A stretch of 64,000 nt of DNA, taken from NCBI GenBank assembly GCA_905221605.1, contig CAJNDS010002853.1, forward strand, positions 1 to 64,000. The letters run 5' to 3'. Origin of the DNA: Symbiodinium natans (taxonomy: Eukaryota > Sar > Dinophyceae > Suessiales > Symbiodiniaceae). Shown one piece after another: positions 56,767-64,000 of the stretch. Made by a program: the position numbers and the translations under genes. A model generated the notes under the pieces. That model saw only the letters and a program-made list of their open reading frames with translations. It searched no databases and was not told the origin of the DNA. Within the stretch, counting starts at the first letter, position 1, and each line of letters opens with the position of its first letter.

Positions 56767-57756
56767 TCAGCCACCAAAGTCGGCCAAACCCATGGCAGTT
56801 GATTTTGTAAAGAGGGGGCGCAACTGCTTCTCAATGACCTCTTCGTGCTCAGGCAACACGTCAGGGTTGGACGGGCGATAGTCGTAGTGAGTCGAGTTCG
56901 TCAGCACGGCCTTCGAAAGCTGAAAGCGTGGATCGCTCCTGAAGCGTTCTAGAGCCTCGTCGCTGAACCAAGTCTTGGATCCATACGGCTCGGTCCAGTG
57001 CACCATGCTTTTGAAGTAAGGGATGCCCCAAAGGTCGCAGATGCGTGATAGGATCTCTTGCGGGTTAGCAGCCAGCATTTCCTGGGTCACTGCGAAAACT
57101 GGTAGACCATTTTCTTTTGCTGCAAAGAGAAACTCCGCAACAGCCATGTAACTCTTGACGAAGTAGTCGAAGGGCGAGTAGTACTTTGACTTGCCTTCCG
57201 AGTACTTGTTGAGCTTTGAGATAGAGTTCCACACCTGCAATGGATCACGGATCAAGACCAATGGCTTCAGACGATGGAGGGCTTTTAATGATACCACCCA
57301 AGGGCCCAACGTCACGCTATCCAGCGTAGAGGCGGTATGAGGCAAAGGTGAGAAGGAAGCCTCAGGCAGTTCGAAGCCACCGATAGTTTCTTTGGCTACC
57401 CATACGCGCTGCCCTTCCCCAGACATGCAGCTCTCCTCCTTGAAGACCTCATACGAGAAAGTCCCGTTCTCGCGATATCCTGACTTGATTGGCTGGTGGA
57501 AGGCCACGTCAACTGACGGATTGTTTGCAAAGCTATGCAGCAATGCAGTGGAACCACTTCGAGTGGCTGAGATCACGATGCGGAGCAAGGTGTCGTCTCC
57601 GCGGTTGCACTGTTCGTCATGACCGTCGGCGATGTGGCCCCAGCAAAGCATTGCCAGGATGAGCATCTTCATGTTTTGAAGCAAGGATGGTACCACCCCA
57701 CCCGACTTTGCGGGCATCTTCTTGAACCAGCTTCTGCATACGCACGTACTGTCCAT
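56767..57756 (-). CDS. Sulfotransferase-like protein with signal peptide
   Basis: An intronless frame of 329 residues from ATG 57756. Met-29 (MKMLILAMLCWGHIADG) gives a textbook signal peptide, so the functional start may be there. After it comes the PAPS 5'-phosphosulfate-binding loop (VISATRSGSTALLHSF, about 61-76) and the 3'-phosphate-binding motif (PLVLIRDPLQVWNSI, about 164-178), which define sulfotransferases. Total length suits a single catalytic domain. It should transfer sulfate from PAPS to a sugar, lipid or protein in the Golgi/secretory lumen; the acceptor is unknown. It lies on the same strand as the MFS gene about 1.9 kb away, with no sign of co-transcription. Like the MFS gene, it has no introns. 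Confidence 0.8.
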   Translation of the reverse strand: MDSTCVCRSWFKKMPAKSGGVVPSLLQNMKMLILAMLCWGHIADGHDEQCNRGDDTLLRIVISATRSGSTALLHSFANNPSVDVAFHQPIKSGYRENGTFSYEVFKEESCMSGEGQRVWVAKETIGGFELPEASFSPLPHTASTLDSVTLGPWVVSLKALHRLKPLVLIRDPLQVWNSISKLNKYSEGKSKYYSPFDYFVKSYMAVAEFLFAAKENGLPVFAVTQEMLAANPQEILSRICDLWGIPYFKSMVHWTEPYGSKTWFSDEALERFRSDPRFQLSKAVLTNSTHYDYRPSNPDVLPEHEEVIEKQLRPLFTKSTAMGLADFGG

Positions 57757-58890
57757 CTATGTGTGCATGAGGGGGTGCGCACCAGGAGACGTCACAACCC
57801 TTCATGGTCTGTAGGCGGGTGCAAACTTGCAAAGGGACATTACATCAAACTCTGCCGCCACCTCCTTCTGAAGCATCTCAAAGCACCCTGCCCTCCCAAG
57901 TCTAAACGCAAGCTAGTCTGGCAATTGTTTCCGGCATCCTACTTGTGATGCCTGTTTCCCTCAAACTTGAAACTGATGCGAAGCACGCACGCAGTCAAAC
58001 TGCATGCCCTGACGGTCTTCTGCTTTGTGACGCACGTCGGGCCGGGGGGAACACCGCGGACAGGGTGGTGTGAACCGCTCCGCCTCGAATCGGGGGTTCA
58101 GGGTTTATGGTTTGGGGTTTTGCGTGATGAGTTGGCATGAGTTTAGGGTTTGAGGTCTTGTGTACGTGGAATGTGTAAACGTCCTTGACTTTCTTCAGGA
58201 CGAACTGCAAGCATGTTTCTACAGACGTTGAGCTCTCTTAACTATACATTGCAAAACGAACAACCTATTGCAAACAAACGCGGTCGTGAGATTGATCGGA
58301 GACGGGGCCTAAGCAACCTTCGTCATTCTTTGCCCATCTAGGTTTAGGAGTTTAGGGTCGAAGTGCCGCGTGGCAATCTTCTCTATCTCAAAATCTGGAT
58401 CTCGTCTGTTCCAAACAAGACAGCTTTTGCAAGTGCAAATAACAGGAAGGTGCCCGTGTGAAAAATTTTAATTCTCACGAGCTGCGGGCACATGACATGA
58501 GACATGACTGCAAAGCTTCTGGGCAAAACAAACTATCCCACCACATAAAATCTTCACAAGGAAAATACATGGTTGAGGGTCCCCATGCATGACATCGAAA
58601 TCGTGATCACCCCGCCTAAGGATGATTTGCCATGCTACGCAAAGCAGTCTTTCAAAACGATTTGGTGGGAGCTACTGCTATACAGGCTCAGAGAACAGCC
58701 AACAAGCCTCACATCAACAAATGCAATGCAACACTCGGTTCGTCCTTTACTGCCGTGGGCGGACATACCGCACTCCAGGGCCGCCACCATTTTGCGGCCA
58801 GGTCCGAACGAGCGCAAGCAGGAAGTGGGAACGGTGCTGCACAGGAGGAGCCCTGCACTGCCACCTGTTGGCGTCCCCGCTCCACCGGAA
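57757..58890. other. No confident gene
   Basis: Mixed sequence with short ORFs. The plus frames at 58570-59260 overlap each other and look like leader sequence of the Copia relic that follows. Confidence 0.4.
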
Positions 58891-58899
58891 GCGCCAAAG

Positions 58900-59756
58900 C
58901 TGGTTGCGGCGCAGTTGGCGAAGGCCAGCAGCTGAAGAAGCAGATCCAAGGAAAGAAGGTAAGCCCAGCCGAAGGGCTGGCAGCCAGCCAACGGGCTGGA
59001 AAGAAGAAAGAAAGGAAGCAGGAGTTAAGGTTTATCAACTTCGCCCTGCAAGAGAAGAAGTTCGTTTTCCGGTGGACGTTATCACCGGAGGAAATTCGAG
59101 AAGAAGCAAGAAGTTAAGATTTATCGAGAACGTCTTGCAAAGAGAAGTAGAGCGTTACGGTTCGCCAACAACAATCTGCAAGAAGAAGTCAAAGAAGCAG
59201 AGCGTTACGATTCGTCAAGAACAATCTGCGAAGAGCCTTGAGTCTGGACGACTTGCCTAGATCGTCGGAGCAATGGCAGAACAACAAAGAGCAAACTTTG
59301 AGGCAATGTTGGCTGGCATTGGCCAGGCCACAGAAGCTCTAGGAAGAGTTGCAAGCCAAACAGCGACTCAACAGCAGCAGCTAACAGAAGCAACGCAAAG
59401 GCTTACGCCTACTTAATGGTAGAGCAAGAGGAGCCAACGGTCGTCGAAGTCGACGGAAGGTACTACGAACTCGGATTCACGTTGCCAGGACAACGGATAG
59501 GATCAAGCGCATGGTTCAACAAGCGTGCCTCGAAGAGTACGGACTTAAGTCCGACGAAGGACTACCAGCCTTGTTCTACAGAAGACCAGACAAAGGAGAA
59601 GCTGGAATGGTGGTGTTGTCACATGTTGATGACATGGAGCTGTACGCAACGAAGGAAGAGTTTCAGGAACTGATCGAGTTTTTGAGGAAGAAGAAGTTGA
59701 AGATCAAGGTCGAAGGACCCCTCTCACAAAAGTTGGGGTTTTGTATGAAAGAATAG
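58900..59756 (+). pseudogene. Deleted Copia-type element (gag start joined to RT fragment)
   Basis: A 47-codon ORF at 59273-59416 (MAEQQRANFEAMLAGIGQAT) looks like the start of a gag protein, after a stretch with two diverged copies of GCGTTACG(G/A)TTCG(C/T)CAA near 59155 and 59205. Immediately after its stop, RT sequence begins: VDGRYYELGFTLPGQRIGSS. It continues after a frameshift as EEYGLKSDEGLPALFYRRPD, VVLSHVDDMELYATKEEF and FLRKKKLKIKVEGP. HVDD is the RT catalytic motif. Most of gag, protease, integrase and early RT are missing, so an internal deletion is inferred. The 3' end abuts the 273-bp direct repeat at 59719. Confidence 0.6.
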
Positions 59757-60545
59757 GAACTCAATCTGCTTGAGATTTATTCCTCATGATTGGAATAAGC
59801 TTCATCGCAAAGGTCTATCTTGTGAGATCACGAAAATAATTTCATCTTCTATGTACACATGTGAAACCTAATCCCATATATGTGTTAAAGATTCATCCAG
59901 TTACACTGACGCGCTTTTTCTTCAGTCGTGGGGCAAGCATGCACAGGATGCGATCAGGTTTCGCGATTTCCTGCTCTCCCGAAATGCCCCCCCATACCCA
60001 AGATTGATACGGGTGGGTGGGAGGGACAAAAATTTTCTCTCAGCCCGAGCTCGAGCAGCTGTGAACATGAACGGGCCAACTGTGGATTCAAGCATGCAGC
60101 AAGTCACATGGCTAAAAATAACGTTCATGATGCTGAGGAAAATTCGTTTAAAACTCGAAACACTTTCCGCAACTCAAAAAGGTCGCAAAAAGGATTATTA
60201 AAAACCCCGTGCTCGAAGGAAGAGCACTACAACTTTAGTTTGAGAGAGAAATGTCAGGCGAGCTGAAATTTTCCCTCTCACAAAAGTTGGGGTTTTGTAT
60301 GAAAGAATAGGAACTCAATCTGCTTGAGATTTATTCCTCATGATTGGAATAAGCTTCATCGCAAAGGTCTATCTTGTGAGATCACGAAAATAATTTCATC
60401 TTCTATGTACACATGTGAAACCTAATCCCATATATGTGTTAAAGATTCATCCAGTTACACTGACGCGCTTTTTCTTCAGTCGTGGGGCAAGCATGCACAG
60501 GATGCGATCAGGTTTCGCGATTTCCTGCTCTCCCGAAATGCCCCC
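59719..60545. repeat. Two identical 273-bp direct repeats
   Basis: 59719-59991 and 60273-60545 read the same throughout as far as I can compare by eye, from CCCTCTCACAAAAG to CCCGAAATGCCCCC. The offset is 554 bp with 281 bp of different sequence between. They do not start TG or end CA as usual LTRs do. The second copy ends 15 bp from the 3' end of the minus-strand retroelement ORF. They may be terminal repeats of that element, a tandem duplication or an assembly artefact. Confidence 0.75.
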
Positions 60546-60560
60546 TTTTTAAGAGAGCTA

Positions 60561-63500
60561 TCAGGTAGTTTCGAATGCTTGCCGAATCCATGGAAAAGAC
60601 TGACATGCGACAGCTCCTGAAATCTTCAGAGCCTCTTCAGGCTTTCCCCGAGAAGGCCCATCAGCGATGTTCGAGTAACTCGGCACACGACATATCCAGG
60701 TATGACTTGGATCGGCATCCTCAGCAGCGGCGAAGCTTCTGATCAAGGTGTCCATCGTGTGGGACTTCGAACGGCCTTTAATGAGCCCGAATCGACAACC
60801 TTCATTGTCTGTCCAAATGATCACTCGACGTCCCGAAAGGCGATGGGCCAAGTGTATCCGCATGGCCACGACAGCGTAGGTTTCGATTTGTCCAATCAAG
60901 TGGTCACCGTCGGTCTGTAGGAGCGACTCTACCATGTCCTTTGGCATCTCGCCTCCAAAGACCTCTGCCGAACCATCGTGCGCGTCGAAAAGCACAGCCC
61001 CAACTCCGGCTACACCTTTTTCCCAGCTGCCATCTGTAAAGAGATGCACCGGAGAACTCGGCATATCTGCTTTGAGCTGTAGGGGCCTCGACGACTCCAG
61101 TGCAGTTATAGCGCGTTGACATAGCAGTCTAACCGCAACAGGAGAGGGGTGATGTCCATGATGCACTATGGCGTTCAAGTCTTCACAAACATAACGCAAA
61201 GTCCGGCCCCCGAAGAACCCAGCTGCGTACCGCAGGAGGCCCAGCAGGACTTGGCCCTCGTGGCGGCTAAGGACTGCTGACTGCTTGATCTCACGAAGGC
61301 GCTCAAGGAGTCGGTCAACCCGGCCAAGCTTGTTAGCCACTGTCAAGGTTCCCGAAGATATGCAAGAGATGTCGAGATGCAAGCCCAGCACGTCAAAGGA
61401 CTTCGCAAAGGGGAGGCCTTTGTGACCCTCTCCAATTTCGGCATGTTTCCAACCAAGCAAGTGCAAAAACTTCGTGCATAGGAGGCCCACCTGTTCAGCA
61501 TCTTCCGAAGGCACAAGGATTGGATAGTCGTCGAAGAAGTTTGCATGAGGGATCTCCAGCACGACGTTCAGTAAGAAGCTCAAGGCCCGAGCTATTCTTA
61601 AGAAGGCATAGACTGAAGCAGAGGCCCCAAAAACCAATGCTGAAGAAATGAAAAAGATTGGGCGGCCATCGGCATCACGCAGAAGCAGAACGCACAAGCT
61701 CCGATGTTGCTCACAGACTGCCATCTGTTTGTAAGCACCACTTAGATCAAGGCATCGGCCACTCCACTCTCTGGGAACGACTCCCAGCTTTCCCATCACG
61801 CGCTTTGCGATTTCCATGGCCAAAGAAATGCAGAAGTCGCCGTCCTGTAACTTTAGCTTCATGGTGCTGGTGAAAGTGCAGTTCAAGTCGGAATCGCAGG
61901 CATCGTCAATCGGTCTCAGTTTGCCTCCTTGTCGAACGCCAAACCTTCGCATCAAACTCCAATCTGTTCTCCCCAGATGCTCAGAAACTTCCGTTTCACT
62001 GCTGAAAGGCCCCTGAAGCCATCCAGCCTTCGCTTCGTCCATGGTCACCTTCAGCAGATCGCGTTCTAGCTCGGGATCGGAAGCACGATTTTCCAAAAGT
62101 AGCGCTGCCCGTTTCAAGGGAGCGACTTGACGGAGCTCCGCTTCGGTAGACGTGGCAGGTTTCACTTTGACATCAAAGGCAGCAGGGCATTCGGACACAC
62201 CCGACAACTTCACCCCCGACTTCAAAAGCTCGATTGCCTCCATGTCATCGAAATTGTGCTGTCGCAGCAAAGACTCCAGAAGTAGGATCCTCTTGCCTTG
62301 CATCACGGTCTGCATCCACGATGGCATCGCTGAGTGAAGTTTGCTTTCGTCTTGTTCCAACTTTTTGGAAAGGATCTCTGCTTTCATCAGTGCAAGTTTT
62401 CGACGAAGAAAGAGGGCTCGGCGATCAGCTACCATGTTGGCCTCAAGAGAAGCTTTCAGCTCCTTTGGGAGTTTGTTCTCGGAGTCAAGAGGGTGGCACA
62501 CTTTCTTAGCAGCCTGGAACCATTCACAAGGATCCCTGTAGAAACCAACCTGGCAATCCTCACCCCTATCCAAACCAAGCCCCTCGCTGTCTGGGGAAGT
62601 CTCAGGAAGAGCCTCGGCGACCTCCCCCGAATCACCCCCTTGCACGGGAGGCGCGCCGAGGACCTTGCAACCGGATGAGGGAATTTTGCCGCGGGGCATG
62701 ATGCGCACGAATTTATATTCGGAAACCAAGGGCTTATGCTTACGGGTTTGGCGTCCCACCGCGGAGAGAGACTGCAAGCGCGGGTCGGGGGCCTCGGGCT
62801 GGCCAGGGGAGACATTGCAAGCAGAAGCAAAGCATGCGGCCCAGCGAGCAGCCAACACAACAGGATACTGGGCCTCGAGATGAGTGGACCACACCCAACC
62901 GCCAGCACGCCAGCTGACGCCCCAAGGTTCGTGCACATGACGGCCGCTGCAGCGGGCACGAAGGCTGCCAAAGGCAGCCCGGTTGCTGAGGAGCTTGGTG
63001 GACTTGGGACGAGCGCCACCGTGCTCACAAGCGTCGAAGATGATCTCATGCAAGTCACTGAACCAACGGCGGACCTTGGGCGAAGCGTGCATTCGGACCT
63101 TCAAGGCCAGCACACTCCAGAACCACGAGTTCGTGGGGTTTTCAAGAGTGAAGACACAGTCGTGCTCAGCGCACCAAAGCAGGACATGAAAGACCAAGTC
63201 ATAAAGACGATTGGCAGCGGCGAGGCGCAAACCATCAGGGCTAGCGGGGTCAATGTGAGGCAAGCCGAGGGGAAAGTCGGCGCTCCGAAGCGGCCGAGGG
63301 TCACGGAGGCCGAGGGCGCGTAACTTGGCCGGCAAGGGCCGCTCACGGGCCCGAGACGATGTGCCACAAGGGGGGCCTAGATGCACCGCGGCAGGCTTTT
63401 TGTCATGCAGCAAACGAAACAAGGCATCGCGGCCCATATCGGAAGCAAGGTCAAGGCGAACCGTGGGAACTTGAGGACGCCGGGGACAGTTATCAACAGC

Positions 63501-63689
63501 AACGGCCGTGAACCCGAGCCTCTGGGCGGCTCGAGCCAGGGTCGCGGACCCGGAGAAGACCTCGAGAAAGAGTTTGGGCGGGCCAGGGGTGGGCAAGGCG
63601 GATGAGGAGGGTAGGCGGAAGCCAATGTCACCCAGCCAGTCACGGTCGGCAAGGGGAAGCTTGGGACTATCCCGGGGGGGGGAAAGCAA
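60561..63689 (-). CDS. Retroelement polyprotein: C5-methyltransferase-like, reverse transcriptase, RNase H
   Basis: A 1,042-codon open frame; the translation start is upstream (see the next entry). Residues 39-57 (LFLEVFSGSATLARAA) are an AdoMet-binding motif I; GPPCGTSSRAR (105-115) matches the catalytic Pro-Cys loop of C5-cytosine methyltransferases; LENPTNSWFW (182-191) matches motif VI (ENP instead of ENV). A conserved target-recognition region is not obvious. The RT has RPIDD, LDLSGAYKQ (647-655), VFGASASVYAF (about 686-696) and FFDDYP (718-723, the YxDD equivalent). RNase H has TDGS (885-888), IE at 935-936, TDNE (960-963) and ADGPSRG (1009-1015), so all catalytic acids are present. No integrase is seen in the window. 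Methyltransferase capture by dinoflagellate retrotransposons has been reported; this protein may be such a case, but with a divergent methyltransferase. Confidence 0.75.
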   Translation of the reverse strand: MLSPPRDSPKLPLADRDWLGDIGFRLPSSSALPTPGPPKLFLEVFSGSATLARAAQRLGFTAVAVDNCPRRPQVPTVRLDLASDMGRDALFRLLHDKKPAAVHLGPPCGTSSRARERPLPAKLRALGLRDPRPLRSADFPLGLPHIDPASPDGLRLAAANRLYDLVFHVLLWCAEHDCVFTLENPTNSWFWSVLALKVRMHASPKVRRWFSDLHEIIFDACEHGGARPKSTKLLSNRAAFGSLRARCSGRHVHEPWGVSWRAGGWVWSTHLEAQYPVVLAARWAACFASACNVSPGQPEAPDPRLQSLSAVGRQTRKHKPLVSEYKFVRIMPRGKIPSSGCKVLGAPPVQGGDSGEVAEALPETSPDSEGLGLDRGEDCQVGFYRDPCEWFQAAKKVCHPLDSENKLPKELKASLEANMVADRRALFLRRKLALMKAEILSKKLEQDESKLHSAMPSWMQTVMQGKRILLLESLLRQHNFDDMEAIELLKSGVKLSGVSECPAAFDVKVKPATSTEAELRQVAPLKRAALLLENRASDPELERDLLKVTMDEAKAGWLQGPFSSETEVSEHLGRTDWSLMRRFGVRQGGKLRPIDDACDSDLNCTFTSTMKLKLQDGDFCISLAMEIAKRVMGKLGVVPREWSGRCLDLSGAYKQMAVCEQHRSLCVLLLRDADGRPIFFISSALVFGASASVYAFLRIARALSFLLNVVLEIPHANFFDDYPILVPSEDAEQVGLLCTKFLHLLGWKHAEIGEGHKGLPFAKSFDVLGLHLDISCISSGTLTVANKLGRVDRLLERLREIKQSAVLSRHEGQVLLGLLRYAAGFFGGRTLRYVCEDLNAIVHHGHHPSPVAVRLLCQRAITALESSRPLQLKADMPSSPVHLFTDGSWEKGVAGVGAVLFDAHDGSAEVFGGEMPKDMVESLLQTDGDHLIGQIETYAVVAMRIHLAHRLSGRRVIIWTDNEGCRFGLIKGRSKSHTMDTLIRSFAAAEDADPSHTWICRVPSYSNIADGPSRGKPEEALKISGAVACQSFPWIRQAFETT

Positions 63690-64000
63690 TCAGCACAACC
63701 CTGCGGCCTTCCCAAGGCAAAACAGCATGGCGGTTCACGGCGGCATGAAGCAAGACTGGTCCGGCGGATACATCATGCAGACGCCCCCAAAAAGTGCCAG
63801 AAGCGTCTTCAAAGCGGTCAGCCCCTCCTTCGCATTCTTCCCAGATGTGGCCTTTGCGAAATCGGGTCAAGGGGATGACGAGGTTCCAGGAGGAGCGGTC
63901 ATTGTTGCAGTCCACATGGAGTGGGCTTTGAACATCATCGAGCAAGACCAGGCTGGAAAAGGTGTGGTGAGGATTCACTTGGTGAACATAACGGCAAAAG
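63667..64000 (-). CDS. N-terminal 2OG-Fe(II) oxygenase-like part of the same polyprotein (partial, runs off the window)
   Basis: The minus frame enters at the window edge and ends at 63667. It has the layout of a 2-oxoglutarate Fe(II) oxygenase core: SPLHVDCNNDRSSWNLVIPL (His-x-Asp), GGHIWEE-like strand KGHIWEECEGG, then VNRHAVLPWEGRRVVLIAF (second His followed eight residues later by Arg). These are the metal- and 2OG-binding positions of the fold. The frame ends in a run of nine G (63674-63682 on plus), and the next frame begins in the same run, so a one-base indel there would join the two ORFs. Either it is a homopolymer sequencing error or a real frameshift. An upstream portion lies outside the window. 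Confidence 0.5.
   Translation of the reverse strand, partial: FCRYVHQVNPHHTFSSLVLLDDVQSPLHVDCNNDRSSWNLVIPLTRFRKGHIWEECEGGADRFEDASGTFWGRLHDVSAGPVLLHAAVNRHAVLPWEGRRVVLIAFPPPG
63674..63682. other. Homopolymer at the ORF break
   Basis: Nine G on plus (nine C on minus). The oxygenase-like frame and the methyltransferase-RT frame overlap here, and the protein pattern VVLIAF then PPRDSPKLPL is continuous if one base is added or lost. Confidence 0.6.

Noticed and set aside
59719-60545. Ordinary LTR pair
   Set aside because: No TG...CA ends, no primer-binding site or coding region between the copies and only 281 bp of interior; kept as direct repeats of unknown type.

Overview
The window looks like nuclear DNA of a dinoflagellate, probably of the Symbiodinium/Suessiales type. 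This is inferred, not proven. The reasons are: introns that open with GA or GC as often as GT and close almost always at AG followed by an exonic G; 30-80 nt exons; plant-type TTTAGGG/CCCTAAA repeats far from any visible chromosome end; and retroelement relics of types I associate with dinoflagellates. There is one assembly gap of 100 N. I saw no rRNA, tRNA or CRISPR.

Layout. 0-3.6 kb is satellite DNA: AT-rich, G-rich, palindromic, and a large inverted TTAAACCA array. 3.7-4.5 kb holds a small basic protein gene. 5.2-10.5 kb looks empty by simple ORF criteria but contains several diverged, duplicated exon-like cassettes. 10.6-21 kb is a plus-strand block of about 48% GC that resembles a very large self-replicating DNA transposon. 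Once two short GC-donor introns are removed, one reading frame joins a PD-(D/E)XK nuclease, an SF3/D5-like helicase, a polymerase-like core, a cysteine-peptidase-like domain, a C2H2 finger and a DDE-type transposase-like domain. A neighbouring 966-codon ORF carries a second copy of the helicase C-terminal module plus F-box-like and RING-like segments. 21.4-22.3 kb holds stem-loops. 24.3-29.5 kb is degenerate telomere-like sequence with dispersed and tandem repeats.

29.7-48.1 kb on the minus strand is one M16 (insulinase/pitrilysin) metallopeptidase gene. I could assemble eighteen exons whose reading phase agrees at every junction where both exons were found. One of its introns is about 11.3 kb and contains a hairpin satellite, a GC-rich minisatellite, two reverse-transcriptase relics, long GT and CTCTGTGTGT arrays, the gap and a TTTAGGG array. 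49.3-51.7 kb is a broken Copia-type retroelement. 53.6-54.9 kb is an intronless MFS transporter and 56.8-57.8 kb an intronless secreted-looking sulfotransferase, both on minus. 58.9-59.8 kb is a deleted second Copia relic. Two identical 273-bp direct repeats follow. 60.5-64.0 kb on minus is a retroelement polyprotein running off the window: 2OG-Fe(II)-oxygenase-like, C5-methyltransferase-like, reverse transcriptase and RNase H.

The two most unusual systems are the 13.8-21 kb replicase-transposase fusion and the 60.5-64 kb retroelement with two apparent base-modification domains. All functional calls come from motifs read by eye; no database search was run.
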